Notes: a model not told the origin generated them from the letters alone. A DNA stretch of 64,000 bases from Ferrimonas sp. YFM (GCF_030296015.1 NZ_AP027368.1:3582839-3646838), one strand, 5' to 3'; numbered from the stretch's first letter, positions 51,005 to 63,869 are shown. Numbers and translations: made by a program.

Positions 51005-51886
51005 ATGAAACTGAGTTACTGGATGATGGCGATTCGCCCCCGCACCCTGCCCGCGGCCATCGGGCCCATTCTGGTGGGCAATGTGCTGGCTTTCTATCAT
51101 CAGGACTTCTCCGCCCTGGTCGCCTTTGCCTCCATGGTCTGCGCCGTACTGCTGCAGATCGGCGTGAACCTGGCCAACGACTACTTCGATTTCAAGTCCG
51201 GCGTGGACACCGATGAGCGCCTGGGCCCCACCCGGGTCACCCAGCAGGGGCTGCTCTCCCCCACCGCCGTGCGCAATGGCATGATCCTCTCGCTGACCAT
51301 TGCCACCCTGATCGGCCAGTACCTGATCTTCGTCGGCGGCTGGCCCATCGCCTTCCTGGCCCTGTTCGCCCTGGCCGGTGCCCTGTGCTACTCAGGTGGC
51401 CCCTACCCCCTGGCCTCACACGGCCTGGGCGAGATCGCCGCCTACGTCTATTTCGGGCTGGTAGCCGTCGTCGGCTGCTACTTCATCCAGACCGGCACCA
51501 CGGACGCCAGCGCCTGGCTGCTGGCCAGTGCCGTGGGTCTGCTCAATGCGGCCATCATGCTGGTGAACAACACCCGGGATCGCACCACAGACATCAAGGC
51601 GGGCAAGCACACCCTGGCGGTACGCCTTGGGCTGGAGCGCTCCCAACTGCTGTACCAGATGCTGATCGCCGCCCCCTACCTGATGGTGACCCTGGGCTGG
51701 CTGATGGGGATGCTGCCGGGCGCCACCGTGGCCGCCTGTGCCGCCTCCATCCCCATGGCCAAGGCCCTGGCCATGGAGTTTGCCAGCACCGAGGGCGCCG
51801 CCCTCAACCCGCTGCTGGGCCGCACCGCCAAGCTCACCATGATCTTCTCCGGCCTGGCCTCCGGCGGATTGCTGCTGGCCCTTTGA
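51005..51886 (+). CDS. menA: 1,4-dihydroxy-2-naphthoate octaprenyltransferase MenA
   Basis: Integral membrane prenyltransferase of 293 residues that attaches the isoprenoid chain in menaquinone synthesis. The two Asp-rich motifs are NLANDYFDFKSGVDTDER and NNTRDRTTDIKAGKHTLAVRLG, spaced and worded as in MenA rather than UbiA. The presence of menaquinone agrees with the anaerobic cytochrome operon in this window. Its terminator tract is occupied by an IS element. Confidence 0.95.
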   Translation: MKLSYWMMAIRPRTLPAAIGPILVGNVLAFYHQDFSALVAFASMVCAVLLQIGVNLANDYFDFKSGVDTDERLGPTRVTQQGLLSPTAVRNGMILSLTIATLIGQYLIFVGGWPIAFLALFALAGALCYSGGPYPLASHGLGEIAAYVYFGLVAVVGCYFIQTGTTDASAWLLASAVGLLNAAIMLVNNTRDRTTDIKAGKHTLAVRLGLERSQLLYQMLIAAPYLMVTLGWLMGMLPGATVAACAASIPMAKALAMEFASTEGAALNPLLGRTAKLTMIFSGLASGGLLLAL

Positions 51887-51908
51887 GGCTTGAATACGAC
51901 ACTCATCA

Positions 51909-51932
51909 GGGGCTCAGTTGAGCCCCTTTTTT
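51909..51932 (+). terminator. menA terminator, T tract abutting the IS element
   Basis: GGGGCTCA-GT-TGAGCCCC followed by TTTTTT, then directly the left end of the IS1595-type element. Confidence 0.9.
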
Positions 51933-52957
51933 GGGCTGTGTCTGCGTTAACTGTTGAGGTTCTATAATTAGGGTAACTCTTTGATAGAGAGGGCCCGTTA
52001 TGGATAGTTCAGCTTTTGCCCGTATCCTGCGTTCCCTGCCTGAGCTTACGCCCAGTCAACGAGAACAGCTCCTTACTCATGTGCGCTTCGATGCTCCTGC
52101 CGTCGTAGCGCTACTCATTGAAAACCATCCTAAAGATTGTCCACATTGCCACGAGGAAGCTCTACGCCCTTGGGGCTCAAGCCATGGCCTGCCTCGATTT
52201 CGGTGCCGTGCCTGTGGCAAAACCTCTAACCCCTTAACGGGCACGCCTTTGGCACGATTACGCATGCGCGAACGCTGGTTGGAGTACGCACTTTGCTTGA
52301 ACGATGGCTTGACCGTTCGCCGAGCTGCAGCCCAATGCCAAGTTAATAAAAACACTGCGTTTCTGTGGCGACATCGATTTCTGAAATTGATAGCTGACAT
52401 GCGACCTGAAAAGGAACACGGCATTGTTGAAGCCGATGAAACCTTCTTTTTGAAATCGTACAAAGGGCAACGAAACCTTCCCTGGCCAGCGCGTCAGCGT
52501 GGTGGTGTTAGCAAGACCAAAGGCGGTGGTAGTGAAGACCAGGTATCGGTCCTGATAGTGCGCGATAGGTCGGGTAAGACGGCGGACTACATGCTGAAGA
52601 AACTGGATGCAGCACATGTCACGACGGCTTTGGACTCGATTTTGGATAAGGATGCCTGTCTGTGTACTGACCGTGCTGGCGTATATTTGTCTTACGCAAA
52701 ATCAAAGAGAATCAGACACGAGCCCATCAAGGCATCAGGTCCGCGCAGGCGAGGTCCCTTCCACATCCAGAACGTAAACGCCTACGACAGCCGGTTGAAA
52801 GGGTGGATATCAAGGTTTAAAGGGGTGGCGACCAAGTATTTAGGAAACTACTTGGGCTGGCACAGAATGCTGGACCGGCATAAGTACCGGCCCAGCTCTG
52901 AGCAGTGTCTGTTCGAAGCTGTTGGGTGGGGTTCAACAGTTACTTAGGACACAGCCC
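51933..52957 (+). mobile_element. IS1595-family insertion sequence, complete
   Basis: Element of 1025 bases bounded by inverted repeats: left GGGCTGTGTCTGCGTTAACT, right (reverse complement) GGGCTGTGTCCTAAGTAACT, both continuing GTTGA. Of the first 25 bases 21 match. The single open frame is intact and the GC content is visibly lower than around it. Both ends are flanked by TTTTTT; the expected 8-bp duplication for this family is not complete (CCTTTTTT against TTTTTTGT). Confidence 0.92.
52000..52947 (+). CDS. IS1595-family transposase
   Basis: Transposase of 315 residues. A zinc-ribbon sits at the N-terminus (CPHC...[15 protein letters not shown]), followed by a helix-turn-helix ([22 protein letters not shown]) and the DDE-type core with acidic residues in EADETFF and CTDRAGVY, and the family end [18 protein letters not shown]. 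It is full-length and uninterrupted, so the element may still be active. It stops just inside the right inverted repeat. Confidence 0.93.
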   Translation: MDSSAFARILRSLPELTPSQREQLLTHVRFDAPAVVALLIENHPKDCPHCHEEALRPWGSSHGLPRFRCRACGKTSNPLTGTPLARLRMRERWLEYALCLNDGLTVRRAAAQCQVNKNTAFLWRHRFLKLIADMRPEKEHGIVEADETFFLKSYKGQRNLPWPARQRGGVSKTKGGGSEDQVSVLIVRDRSGKTADYMLKKLDAAHVTTALDSILDKDACLCTDRAGVYLSYAKSKRIRHEPIKASGPRRRGPFHIQNVNAYDSRLKGWISRFKGVATKYLGNYLGWHRMLDRHKYRPSSEQCLFEAVGWGSTVT

Positions 52958-52991
52958 TTTTTTGTGGCACAAAACTAATTTCCCCAGAAGC

Positions 52992-53007
52992 AGTGATCTG
53001 GGTCACG
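52992..53007. promoter_or_regulatory. Candidate CRP site upstream of maeA
   Basis: AGTGA-TCTGGG-TCACG has the perfect GTGA-N6-TCAC core and eight of ten half-site matches. It is 54 bases before the maeA start and just outside the IS element. Confidence 0.5.
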
Positions 53008-53060
53008 GCGGGCCTTCAATTGAGGTACACTATGCAAGGTCTAAAACAACAAACAAAATC

Positions 53061-54755
53061 ATGCCGATGGAAGACAACAAACGCCCCCTATATATCCCCT
53101 ATGCCGGTCCCGTGCTGCTGGAGACCTCCCTGCTGAACAAAGGCTCCGCCTTCAGTGAGGAGGAGCGCGAAGCCTTCAACCTCAACGGCCTGCTGCCCCA
53201 CGCCATCGAAACCATCGAGGAACAGGCAGAACGGGCTTACCAGCAGTTCCAGCACTTCACCAACAACATGGACAAGCACGTCTACCTGAGAAACATCCAG
53301 GACACCAACGAGACCCTGTTCTATCGCCTGGTGAACAACCACATCAGCGAGATGATGCCCATCATCTACACCCCCACGGTCGGCGAGGCCTGCGAGCAGT
53401 TCTCCAACATCTATCGCCGCGCCCGGGGGCTGATGCTCAGCTACCCCAACCGGGACAAGATCGACGACATCCTCAACAACGCCACCCGCCACAACGTCCG
53501 GGTGATCGTAATCACCGACGGTGAACGGATTCTGGGTCTGGGGGACCAGGGCATCGGCGGCATGGGGATCCCCATCGGCAAACTCTCCCTCTACACCGCC
53601 TGTGGCGGCATCAGTCCTGCCTACACCCTGCCCATAGTGCTGGATGTGGGCACCGACAACCCGCAGCGGCTCAATGACCCCATCTACATGGGCTGGCGCA
53701 ACAAGCGCATCTCAGGCGAGGAGTACGACGCCTTCGTCGAGGAGGTGCTCAGCGCCGTTCAACGACGCTGGCCCGACGCCCTGGTGCAGTTCGAAGACTT
53801 TGCCCAGAAGAACGCCATGCCCCTGCTGGAACGCTACAAAGACCGGCTGTGCTGCTTTAACGACGACATCCAGGGCACCGCCGCGGTCACCGTCGGCTCG
53901 CTGCTGGCCGCCTGTAAGGCCGCCGGTACCCAGCTCAAGGAGCAGACCGTCACCTTCCTCGGCGCCGGCTCCGCCGGTTGCGGCATCGCCGAGGCGATCA
54001 TCGCCCAGATGGTTTCCGAGGGCCTGGAGGATAGTGATGCCCGGGCACGGGTGCATATGGTGGATCGCTGGGGCCTGCTGCAGGAGGGAATGCCCAACCT
54101 GCTGCCCTTCCAGCAGAAGCTGACCCAGAGCCTGGAGAAGACCCAGGGTTGGAGTGAAGAGGGCAGCGGCGTCTCCCTGCTGCAGGTGATGGAGCACGCC
54201 AAGCCCACCATCCTTATCGGCGTCAGTGGTGCCCCGGGGCTGTTCACCGAAGAGGTGATCCGCACCATGCACAAGCACTGCCCCCGCCCCATCGTCTTCC
54301 CCCTGTCCAACCCCACCCGCCGGGTGGAAGCGATGCCGGAAGACATATTGCGCTGGACCGACGGCCAGGCCCTGGTGGCCACCGGCAGCCCCTTCGACCC
54401 GGTGATCTTGGACGACGCCACCTACCCCATCGCCCAGTGCAACAACAGCTACATCTTCCCCGGGGTCGGCCTGGGTGTGCTGGCCTGTAAGGCGGAGCGG
54501 GTCACCGACACCATGCTGATGGCCTCCAGCCGCGCCCTGGCGGAGTGCTCCCCCCTGGCCAACGACGGTGAGGGCGCCCTGCTGCCGCCCCTGGAGGAGA
54601 TCCAGGAGGTCAGCAAGCAAATAGCCTTTGCCGTGGCCCAGGCAGCCATGCGCGATGGCGTCGCCAAACTGATGAAAAACGTCGACCTCAAGGACAAGAT
54701 TGAGGGGATGTTCTGGCAGCCGGAATACCGCCGCTACAAGCGCACCAGCTTCTGA
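53061..54755 (+). CDS. maeA: NAD-dependent malic enzyme MaeA
   Basis: Oxidative decarboxylation of malate to pyruvate with NAD+, 564 residues (E. coli SfcA 565). Hallmarks are [37 protein letters not shown]-type sequence ([20 protein letters not shown]), the metal-binding [18 protein letters not shown] and [12 protein letters not shown], and the dinucleotide fold [15 protein letters not shown]. An open frame extends upstream into the IS end but the family starts at the ATG 53061. The IS insertion just upstream may have separated it from older promoter sequence; a CRP-type site remains. Confidence 0.95.
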   Translation: MPMEDNKRPLYIPYAGPVLLETSLLNKGSAFSEEEREAFNLNGLLPHAIETIEEQAERAYQQFQHFTNNMDKHVYLRNIQDTNETLFYRLVNNHISEMMPIIYTPTVGEACEQFSNIYRRARGLMLSYPNRDKIDDILNNATRHNVRVIVITDGERILGLGDQGIGGMGIPIGKLSLYTACGGISPAYTLPIVLDVGTDNPQRLNDPIYMGWRNKRISGEEYDAFVEEVLSAVQRRWPDALVQFEDFAQKNAMPLLERYKDRLCCFNDDIQGTAAVTVGSLLAACKAAGTQLKEQTVTFLGAGSAGCGIAEAIIAQMVSEGLEDSDARARVHMVDRWGLLQEGMPNLLPFQQKLTQSLEKTQGWSEEGSGVSLLQVMEHAKPTILIGVSGAPGLFTEEVIRTMHKHCPRPIVFPLSNPTRRVEAMPEDILRWTDGQALVATGSPFDPVILDDATYPIAQCNNSYIFPGVGLGVLACKAERVTDTMLMASSRALAECSPLANDGEGALLPPLEEIQEVSKQIAFAVAQAAMRDGVAKLMKNVDLKDKIEGMFWQPEYRRYKRTSF

Positions 54756-54770
54756 TCCAAACGAAAAAAA

Positions 54771-54798
54771 AAAGAGGTGCCTGATGGCACCTCTTTTT
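54771..54798. terminator. Bidirectional terminator between maeA and prpE
   Basis: AAAGAGGTGCC-TGAT-GGCACCTCTTT with A and T runs on both sides, between converging genes. Confidence 0.92.
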
Positions 54799-54819
54799 CT
54801 ATGGGCCGCTGACGCAATC

Positions 54820-56745
54820 CTAGGAGAGATCCAGCACCGGCTGCTCCGGGGTATTGAGCCCCATCTGCGCCAGGGCCTGGCTGATCACCAGCAGCGCCTG
54901 GGGATCTTCAATGGTGGCCGGCGTCTTCACCGCCTCACCATTGGCAATTTTGCGCATGGTGCCGCGCAGAATCTTACCCGAGCGGGTCTTGGGCAGTTTT
55001 TCCACCACCCCCACCAGCTTGAAGGCCCCCACCGCCCCCACCTCGGCACGCACCAGGGCCACCAGCTCCTTCTTGATGGTCTCCAAATCCTTGTCCATCC
55101 CCTGCTTGAGCACCACCAGTCCCAGGGGCAGCTGGCCCTTGAGGCTGTCGTTGATGCCGATCACCGCCGCCTCGGCAACGGCGTTGTGGTGAGACAACAC
55201 CTCCTCGAAGCGACCGGTGGAAAGGCGATGACCCGCCACGTTGATGATGTCGTCCACCCGCCCCATCACATAGAGGTAGCCCTGCTCATCCATGTAGCCG
55301 GCATCGCCGGTGAGGTAATAACCGGGATAGCGGGCCAGGTAACCGTCGCGGTAGCGGTCATCGTTGTTCCACAGGGTCATCAGGGTCCCGGGAGGCAGGG
55401 GCAGCTTGATGGAGATGGCACCGCTCTGATTGGGCGCCACTGGGGTGCCCTCTTCATCCAGTACTTCCACCTGATAGCCGGGCACCGCCAATGCCGGAGA
55501 GCCCGCCTTGATGGGCAGGGGGGCAATCCCCATGGGGTTGGCGCAGATGGACCAGCCGGTCTCGGTCTGCCACCAGTGATCCACCACAGGCACCTTGAGC
55601 ATGTCCGCTGCCCAATTCAGGGTATCCGGGTCGCAGCGCTCCCCCGCCAGGAACAGCGCCTGCAGGGAGCTGATGTCGACCCCCTCCAACAGGCTGGCAC
55701 CGGCGTCCACCCGTTTGATGGCGCGGATGGCGGTGGGCGCGGTAAAGAAGGATTTCACCTTGTACTTGTCGATGATCCGCCAGAAGGCACCGGCATCCGG
55801 GGTGCCCACAGGCTTACCCTCATAGAGGATGGTGGTGGCCCGGGCCAGCAGCGGCCCATAGACGATGTAGGAGTGACCCACCACCCAGCCCACGTCGGAC
55901 GCCGCCCAAAACACATCGCCGGGGTCGATGTTGTAGATCGCTTTCATCGACCAGGCCAGCGCCACCGCATGACCGCCATTGTCACGCACCACCCCCTTGG
56001 GGCGGCCTGTGGTGCCTGAGGTGTAGAGAATATACAGGGGATCATCGGCCCCCACCTCCACACACTCTGCAGGCTCGGCGCACTCCACCAGCGCCTGCCA
56101 GTCGAAGTCCCGTCCTTCCTGTAACTCCGCCTGACACTGGGGACGGGCAAAGATCACCGTACTGGCCACCTGGTGCTGAGATTGGGCCAGGGCCGCATCC
56201 AGCAGCGGCTTGTAGGGGATCACCCCTGAAGGCTCAATGCCACAGGACGCGGAGATCACCAGCTTGGGCTGGGCATCGTCGATGCGGCTGGCCAGCTCCG
56301 GCGGGGCGAAGCCGCCAAACACCACCGAGTGGATCGCGCCTAACCGGGCACAGGCCAGCATCGCCACCGCGGTCTCCGGGATCATCGGCATGTAGATCAC
56401 CACCCGGTCACCCTTGCCGATGCCCAGCCCCTTGAGGGCCCCGGCAAAGGCGGCCACCTGCTGCTGCAGCTCAGCATAGCTGACGGCACGCTCGGTGCCG
56501 GTCACCGGGCTGACGTACTGAATGGCCGTCTGCTCACCAAAGCCCGCCTCCACGTGCCTGTCCACCGCGTTGTAGCAGGTGTTCAGGGTCGCGTCCGGAA
56601 ACCAGCGGTAGAAGGGGGCCTGGCTGTCGTCCAGCACCCGGTCCACCGGTTTCATCCATGTAATTGTCTGGGCAGCCTGGCTCCAGAATCCCTGAGGATC
56701 CTGCCACGCCTGCGTCTGCATCTGTCTGACCTTGTCCAACGGCAT
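54820..56745 (-). CDS. prpE: Propionyl-CoA synthetase-type acyl-CoA ligase (PrpE-like)
   Basis: AMP-forming acyl-CoA synthetase of 641 residues. The ATP loop is YTSGTTGRPKG, then HWWQTETGW, and the acetylatable lysine is in KTRSGKILRGTM. The overall sequence (e.g. RVVIYMPMIPETAVAMLACARLGAIHSVVFGGF, VFWAASDVGWVVGHSYIVYGPLL) tracks E. coli PrpE. It activates propionate, and possibly acetate. The start 56745 is chosen because GGGAGG lies upstream. It diverges from liuR, so the LiuR operator between them may control it as well. Confidence 0.85.
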   Translation of the reverse strand: MPLDKVRQMQTQAWQDPQGFWSQAAQTITWMKPVDRVLDDSQAPFYRWFPDATLNTCYNAVDRHVEAGFGEQTAIQYVSPVTGTERAVSYAELQQQVAAFAGALKGLGIGKGDRVVIYMPMIPETAVAMLACARLGAIHSVVFGGFAPPELASRIDDAQPKLVISASCGIEPSGVIPYKPLLDAALAQSQHQVASTVIFARPQCQAELQEGRDFDWQALVECAEPAECVEVGADDPLYILYTSGTTGRPKGVVRDNGGHAVALAWSMKAIYNIDPGDVFWAASDVGWVVGHSYIVYGPLLARATTILYEGKPVGTPDAGAFWRIIDKYKVKSFFTAPTAIRAIKRVDAGASLLEGVDISSLQALFLAGERCDPDTLNWAADMLKVPVVDHWWQTETGWSICANPMGIAPLPIKAGSPALAVPGYQVEVLDEEGTPVAPNQSGAISIKLPLPPGTLMTLWNNDDRYRDGYLARYPGYYLTGDAGYMDEQGYLYVMGRVDDIINVAGHRLSTGRFEEVLSHHNAVAEAAVIGINDSLKGQLPLGLVVLKQGMDKDLETIKKELVALVRAEVGAVGAFKLVGVVEKLPKTRSGKILRGTMRKIANGEAVKTPATIEDPQALLVISQALAQMGLNTPEQPVLDLS

Positions 56746-56842
56746 CTTTGCCTCCCTGGTCGAATTCACACTCTCCCCTGAATTTGTATCAAAAGGGAGA
56801 GCGGTGCCCCATTCGACCAAGGGCTAACACCCCCTTAACAAC

Positions 56843-56858
56843 TTTACCTTTACGTAAA
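56843..56858. promoter_or_regulatory. LiuR-type operator between prpE and liuR
   Basis: TTTACCTTTACGTAAA followed by CTT, same form TTTAC-N4-ACGTAAACTT as upstream of ivdA. It lies 44 bases before the liuR start. Confidence 0.72.
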
Positions 56859-56901
56859 CTTCCTATATGGTGAACGGAAGTGATTTTAGACCGGTACCAC
56901 C

Positions 56902-57309
56902 ATGACTCAGAACCAAGAAAAGGGCAGCGTGACCTACTCCATCAGCGATCTCGCCCGGGAGTTCGACATCACCACGCGCAGCATTCGCTTCTATGAAGAT
57001 CAGGGCTTGCTCAGCCCTGCGCGCAGGGGGCAGACCCGCATCTACAGCCTGCAGGACAAGGTGCGCCTGAAGCTGATCCTCAGGGGAAAACGCCTGGGCT
57101 TCTCCCTGGCGGAAACCGGTCGCCTGTTTGATCTCTACGACGCCGACAAGAGCAGCGGCACCCAGTTGCAAACCATGCTGGAGCTGATCGAAACCAAGAA
57201 GGCCGATCTTCAGCAACAGATGGACGACATCAAGGTGGTGATGATGGAACTCAGCTCCGCCGAACAGCAATGTAAGCAGGCACTGGAAGAGCTAACCGCA
57301 GAAACCTAG
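56902..57309 (+). CDS. liuR: MerR-family regulator LiuR
   Basis: Regulator of 135 residues with a MerR-type winged helix ([27 protein letters not shown]) and a C-terminal coiled coil ([21 protein letters not shown]). It is first in the liu operon, as in Shewanella and Pseudomonas, where LiuR is the repressor/activator of leucine and isovalerate catabolism. No metal-binding cysteines are found, consistent with an organic (acyl-CoA type) effector. The operator just upstream suggests autoregulation. Confidence 0.93.
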   Translation: MTQNQEKGSVTYSISDLAREFDITTRSIRFYEDQGLLSPARRGQTRIYSLQDKVRLKLILRGKRLGFSLAETGRLFDLYDADKSSGTQLQTMLELIETKKADLQQQMDDIKVVMMELSSAEQQCKQALEELTAET

Positions 57310-57394
57310 TGTTTCACACATAACAAGCGGTCCCTCTTTTTGCGGCCGGAGCGCCGCCAGTCTTGCTGCCCACAAGGACCCAAGGGGAGAAGAT

Positions 57395-58564
57395 ATGAGC
57401 CTTTACCAACCCAATTTCAACTTTGGCTTGGACGATACGCTGGAGATGCTGCGAGACTCGGTACGGGATTTTGCCCAGGCCGAAATCGCCCCTCTGGCCA
57501 GTGACATAGACCAGAGCAACACCTTTCCCAGCCATTTGTGGCAAAAGATGGGCGAGATGGGGCTGCTGGGGATCACCGTCTCCGAGGAGTATGGCGGCGT
57601 CAACATGGGCTACCTGGCCCACGTCATCGCCATGGAGGAGATCTCTCGGGCCAGCGCATCCGTAGGCCTCTCCTACGGCGCCCACTCCAACCTGTGCGTT
57701 AACCAGATCCACCGCAACGGCACCGAGGCCCAGAAGGCCAAATACCTGCCCAAACTGGTCAGCGGCGAGCACGTGGGCGCTCTGGCCATGAGCGAGCCCA
57801 ACGCCGGCTCCGACGTGGTCTCCATGAAACTCACCGCCCGCCTCGAGGGTGACCACTATATTCTCAACGGCAACAAGATGTGGATCACCAACGGTCCAGA
57901 CGCCGACACCTACGTCATCTACGCCAAAACCGACCTGAATGCCGGCCCCAAGGGGATCACCGCCTTTATCGTCGAGCGAGGCACCCCGGGCTTCACCCAG
58001 GCCCAGAAGCTGGACAAGCTGGGGATGCGCGGCTCCAACACCTGTGAGCTGGTGTTCCAGGATGCCCCAGTCCCCGTTGAAAACGTCCTCGGTGGCGTCG
58101 GCAAAGGGGTCAACGTGCTGATGAGCGGCCTGGATTACGAGCGGGTCGTCCTCTCCGGTGGCCCCCTGGGGATCATGGCCGCCTGCCTGGATCAGGTGGT
58201 GCCCTACATCCATCAGCGGGAGCAGTTCGGCAAGGCCATTGGTCAGTTCCAGCTGGTCCAGGGCAAGGTGGCAGACATGTACACCCGCTCCAACGCCTCC
58301 CGTGCCTACGTCTACGCCGTCGCCCAGGCCTGCGACCGCAAAGAAACCACCCGCAAGGACGCCGCCGGAGCCATCCTCTACTCCGCCGAACTGGCCACCC
58401 AGCTGGCCCTGGATGCCATCCAGCTGCTGGGGGGCAACGGCTACATCAACGAGTACGCCACCGGCCGCCTGCTGCGGGACGCCAAGCTGTATGAGATCGG
58501 CGCGGGGACCTCGGAGATCCGCCGCTTCCTCATCGGCCGCGAACTGTTCAACGAAACCGACTGA
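57395..58564 (+). CDS. liuA: Isovaleryl-CoA dehydrogenase LiuA
   Basis: FAD enzyme of 389 residues oxidising isovaleryl-CoA to 3-methylcrotonyl-CoA in leucine breakdown. Family features: [78 protein letters not shown] and [12 protein letters not shown]. The isovaleryl-CoA type is distinguished by its operon. AGGGGAG precedes the ATG at 57395. Confidence 0.95.
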   Translation: MSLYQPNFNFGLDDTLEMLRDSVRDFAQAEIAPLASDIDQSNTFPSHLWQKMGEMGLLGITVSEEYGGVNMGYLAHVIAMEEISRASASVGLSYGAHSNLCVNQIHRNGTEAQKAKYLPKLVSGEHVGALAMSEPNAGSDVVSMKLTARLEGDHYILNGNKMWITNGPDADTYVIYAKTDLNAGPKGITAFIVERGTPGFTQAQKLDKLGMRGSNTCELVFQDAPVPVENVLGGVGKGVNVLMSGLDYERVVLSGGPLGIMAACLDQVVPYIHQREQFGKAIGQFQLVQGKVADMYTRSNASRAYVYAVAQACDRKETTRKDAAGAILYSAELATQLALDAIQLLGGNGYINEYATGRLLRDAKLYEIGAGTSEIRRFLIGRELFNETD

Positions 58565-58612
58565 TCCCATGGAGCGGGGCCTCTGGGCCCCGCCAGTTAA
58601 GGACTGACTAAC

Positions 58613-60220
<1,608 letters not shown>

Positions 60221-60229
60221 GGAGAGCCC

Positions 60230-61012
60230 ATGGAGTTTCAGTATCTGACCCTGAGCCGCCAGGGCGGCGTCGCCCGACTGACCCTGAACCGGCCGGACAA
60301 ACACAACGCCTTCGGCGACACCATGATCCAGGAGCTGAACCAGGCCCTGGCTCACCTGGCCAAAGAGCCCCCCACGGTGCTGGTGCTGGCCGCCAACGGC
60401 AAGCACTTCTCCGCCGGCGCCGACCTGGCCTGGATGAAGAGCCAGGTAAATCTGGATGAGCAGAGCAACATCCGCGACGCCAGGGAACTGGCCAGGCTGA
60501 TGCACAGCCTGGATCGCTTCCCCAGCCCTACCCTGGCGCTGGTGGACGGCGCCGCCTTCGGCGGGGCATTGGGCCTGATCGCCTGCTGCGACATCGCCCT
60601 GGCTTCCCCCCGGGCCCGCTTCTGCCTCTCCGAGGTCAAGCTGGGACTGATCCCCGCGGTGATCAGCCCCTTTGTCGCCCGCGCCATGGGGCAGCGTCAG
60701 GCCCGGCGCTTTATGCTCAGCGCCGAACAGTTCGACGCCGACACCGCTTTCCGCCTGGGGCTGGTGCACCAGGTATGCGACGACCTGTCTGCCGAAGGCG
60801 AGACGATGATCGCCACCCTGACGGGTAACGGTCCAAAGGCGATGCAGGCCTGCAAAGCCCTGCTGCACACCATAGAACAACACCCCTTCGATGAAGCCCT
60901 GGCGCAGCTGACCGCCGAGGCCATTGCCCGCATCCGGGTTTCAGACGAAGGGCAGGAGGGGCTGGGCGCCTTCTTCGATAAGCGTCCCCCCAGTTGGCAA
61001 GGAGAGAATTGA
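60230..61012 (+). CDS. liuC: Methylglutaconyl-CoA hydratase LiuC
   Basis: Crotonase-family hydratase of 260 residues giving HMG-CoA in leucine breakdown. Active-site features are KHFSAGADLAWMKSQ and DGAAFGGALGLIACCDIALA, then SEVKLGLIPAVISPFV. The order within the operon (liuA-B-C-D-E) matches its role. AAGGAG precedes the ATG; its stop overlaps the liuD start by one base. Confidence 0.94.
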   Translation: MEFQYLTLSRQGGVARLTLNRPDKHNAFGDTMIQELNQALAHLAKEPPTVLVLAANGKHFSAGADLAWMKSQVNLDEQSNIRDARELARLMHSLDRFPSPTLALVDGAAFGGALGLIACCDIALASPRARFCLSEVKLGLIPAVISPFVARAMGQRQARRFMLSAEQFDADTAFRLGLVHQVCDDLSAEGETMIATLTGNGPKAMQACKALLHTIEQHPFDEALAQLTAEAIARIRVSDEGQEGLGAFFDKRPPSWQGEN

Positions 61013-62964
61013 TGCTGACCAAAGTACTGATCGCCAACCGGGGCGAGATCGCCTGCCGGGTGATACGCACCTGCCGGGAGCTGGGCATCGCCACTGTGGC
61101 GGTCTACTCCGAAGCGGACCGCAGCGCCCAGCATGTGCTGATGGCCGACGAGGCCCTGTTGCTGGGCCCGGCCCCGGCCACCGAATCCTACCTGCGCGGT
61201 GAGGCCATCATCGAGCTGGCCAAGGCCCACGGTGTGGACGGCATCCACCCCGGCTACGGCTTCCTCTCCGAGAACCCCGAATTTGCCCGGGGCTGCGAAG
61301 CCGCGGGCATTCGCTTTATTGGCCCTGGCGCCGACGCCATCGACAAGATGGGCTCCAAGAGCGCTGCCAAGGTGATCATGGCCGATGCCGGCGTGCCCAT
61401 GCTGCCCGGCTACCACGGCAAGGACCAGAGTGATGACTGCCTCACCGATGAGGCCAGCAAGATTGGCTACCCCCTGCTGGTGAAGGCCGCTTTCGGCGGC
61501 GGCGGCAAGGGGATGCGCATCGTCAATCAGGCCAATGAGCTGGCCGAGGCTCTGGCCACCGCCCGTCGGGAAGCCGCCTCCGCCTTCGGCAACGATACCC
61601 TGCTGCTGGAGCGTTACCTGTCGGCCCCCCGCCATGTGGAGGTGCAGGTGTTTGCCGACACCCAGGGGAACTGCGTCTACCTGTCCGACCGGGACTGCTC
61701 CATCCAGCGACGCCATCAGAAGGTGGTGGAGGAGGCTCCGGCCCCCGGCCTAAGCGACGCCCTGCGCCAGGAGATGGGCGAGGCCGCCTGCCGCGCCGCC
61801 CAGGCCATCGATTACGTGGGCGCCGGTACCGTGGAGTTTCTGCTGGATGAGCAGGGGCGCTTCTACTTTATGGAGATGAACACCCGATTGCAGGTGGAAC
61901 ACCCGGTTACCGAGCTGGTCACCGGCCAGGATCTGGTGGAGTGGCAGCTGCGGGTGGCCGCCGGCGAGCCCCTGCCCCTGGCGCAATCTCAGGTTCAGGT
62001 GACCGGACACAGCCTGGAGGTGCGCCTCTACGCCGAGGACCCCCAGCGGGAGTTTCTGCCCGCCACCGGCACCCTGACCCGCTTCGATGTGCCGGCCAGC
62101 CTGCGCCTGGACAGCGGCGTGGTCGCCGGAGACAGCATCAGTGCCCACTACGATCCGATGATCGCCAAGCTGATCACCTATGGCGACAACCGCAGCCAGG
62201 CCATCGCCCAGATGATTCGTGGCCTGCGCCAGACTCAGCTGGCGGGGGTCACCAGCAACCTGGCGTTTCTGGCCCGCATCGTCGCCCATGATGACTTCAG
62301 AAACGCGGTGCTGGACACCGGCTTTATCGAGCGTCACTACCCTATGCTGACCAAGGCCGATGACCTACGTCAGCGGGCGGCCATCGCCGCTGCCCTGGTG
62401 GCCAGCCGCCCAGATGCGGAGCACTCACCCTGGCAGAGCGCCGTCGGCTTCCGCCTCAATCAGCGCGCCCATCTGGGGCACCAGCTGGAGGATGAGCATG
62501 GCGAACGTTACAGCCTCAACCTCAGAGGCGAATGGCCCGCCTTCACCCTGACTCTGGATGATCAGGAACACTCCGTGGTGGCCGACCTGGATGAGCAGCA
62601 GATCCGCATGGAGCTGGATGGTCATCTGTGTCACTGGCCCTATGAGCGCTGCCACGAAGCGATCACCCTGTTCCTGCCCGACGGTCCCTTGCGCTTTACC
62701 CAGGTTCGTCACGGCACCCAGTCCGGCGACGAGGAGGGGGAGGACTCGCTGAAGGCACCGATGAACGGCACCATAGTGGCGCTGCTGTGCGACCTGGAAC
62801 AGCAGGTGGAAGCGGGCCAGTCCCTGCTGGTGATGGAAGCGATGAAGATGGAGTACACCATCACCGCGCCCTATGCCGGCAAGGTCACCGCCCTGCCCTT
62901 CTCCCCGGGCCAGCAGGTGAGCGACGGTGTCTCCCTGGTGGCCCTGGAAGCGGCGGAGGAGTAA
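61012..62964 (+). CDS. liuD: Methylcrotonyl-CoA carboxylase, biotin subunit LiuD
   Basis: Biotin carboxylase plus biotin carrier protein of 650 residues. Order: N-terminal carboxylase domain ([23 protein letters not shown]-grasp [12 protein letters not shown] and [17 protein letters not shown]), middle domain, and C-terminal biotinyl domain with MEAMKME. It carboxylates biotin and works with LiuB. The start overlaps the liuC stop as TGATG. The following liuE start overlaps its own stop as TAATG. Confidence 0.95.
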   Translation: MLTKVLIANRGEIACRVIRTCRELGIATVAVYSEADRSAQHVLMADEALLLGPAPATESYLRGEAIIELAKAHGVDGIHPGYGFLSENPEFARGCEAAGIRFIGPGADAIDKMGSKSAAKVIMADAGVPMLPGYHGKDQSDDCLTDEASKIGYPLLVKAAFGGGGKGMRIVNQANELAEALATARREAASAFGNDTLLLERYLSAPRHVEVQVFADTQGNCVYLSDRDCSIQRRHQKVVEEAPAPGLSDALRQEMGEAACRAAQAIDYVGAGTVEFLLDEQGRFYFMEMNTRLQVEHPVTELVTGQDLVEWQLRVAAGEPLPLAQSQVQVTGHSLEVRLYAEDPQREFLPATGTLTRFDVPASLRLDSGVVAGDSISAHYDPMIAKLITYGDNRSQAIAQMIRGLRQTQLAGVTSNLAFLARIVAHDDFRNAVLDTGFIERHYPMLTKADDLRQRAAIAAALVASRPDAEHSPWQSAVGFRLNQRAHLGHQLEDEHGERYSLNLRGEWPAFTLTLDDQEHSVVADLDEQQIRMELDGHLCHWPYERCHEAITLFLPDGPLRFTQVRHGTQSGDEEGEDSLKAPMNGTIVALLCDLEQQVEAGQSLLVMEAMKMEYTITAPYAGKVTALPFSPGQQVSDGVSLVALEAAEE

Positions 62965-63869
62965 TGAACCAAGCAAAAATCGTCGAGGTAGGCCCCAGAG
63001 ACGGCCTGCAAAACGAAGCCGGGGTCACCCTGGCGCAGCGCATCGCCCTGGTGGATGCCCTGAGCCAGACTGGCCTCAAAGAGATCGAAGCGGGCAGCTT
63101 CGTCTCCCCCAAGTGGGTGCCTCAGATGGCGGACGCCGACCAGCTGTTCAGCCGCATCAACCGCCAACCGGGGGTGCGGTACAGCGCCCTGACCCCCAAT
63201 CTCCGTGGCCTGGAGTCGGCCCTGAGCGTAGGGGTGGACGGGGTGGCGGTGTTTGGCGCCGCCTCCGAGAGCTTCAGTCAGCGTAACATCAACTGCTCCG
63301 TGGCCGAGTCCCTGGAGCGCTTCCAGCCGGTGATGGCCGCCGCCCGGGAAGCCAATGTGCCGGTGCGTGGCTACGTCTCCTGCGTGCTCGGTTGTCCCTA
63401 TGAGGGCGACATTGAGGTGGCCAAGGTGGTGGAAGTGGCCCAGACCCTGTATCAGATGGGCTGCTACGAGATCTCCCTGGGGGACACCATAGGCGTGGGC
63501 ACCCCGGCCAAGGCCAAAGCCATGGTGGCGGCGGTGGCCCAACAGGTGCCGGTCTCGGCCCTGGCCCTGCACTTCCACGACACCTATGGCCAGGCCCTGG
63601 CCAATGTACTGGCCTGCCTGGAGCTGGGGATCACCACCTTCGACAGTGCCGTAGCCGGCCTGGGGGGCTGCCCCTATGCCGCCGGTGCCTCCGGTAACCT
63701 GGCTAGCGAGGATCTGGTCTATATGTTGGAAGGGATGGGGATCGACACCGGGGTCAACCTGGACGCCCTGGTGCTGGCAGGCGCGCAGATCTGCCGCAGC
63801 CTGAATAAAGCCCCCACCAGCCGGGTGGCTCAGGCCTGGCTGGCCAAACACAAGGAGAAGCAGGGATGA
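62964..63869 (+). CDS. liuE: Hydroxymethylglutaryl-CoA lyase LiuE
   Basis: Lyase of 301 residues splitting HMG-CoA to acetyl-CoA and acetoacetate. The catalytic parts are [59 protein letters not shown] and [23 protein letters not shown] with the active cysteine in GGCPYA. It overlaps liuD by one base and its stop overlaps the next ATG (ATGA). Confidence 0.95.
   Translation: MNQAKIVEVGPRDGLQNEAGVTLAQRIALVDALSQTGLKEIEAGSFVSPKWVPQMADADQLFSRINRQPGVRYSALTPNLRGLESALSVGVDGVAVFGAASESFSQRNINCSVAESLERFQPVMAAAREANVPVRGYVSCVLGCPYEGDIEVAKVVEVAQTLYQMGCYEISLGDTIGVGTPAKAKAMVAAVAQQVPVSALALHFHDTYGQALANVLACLELGITTFDSAVAGLGGCPYAAGASGNLASEDLVYMLEGMGIDTGVNLDALVLAGAQICRSLNKAPTSRVAQAWLAKHKEKQG

Noticed and set aside
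51925-52965. Eight-base target-site duplication of the IS1595 element
   Set aside because: The flanks are CCTTTTTT and TTTTTTGT; only six T residues are shared, which homopolymer sequence can explain. I do not call a true duplication.
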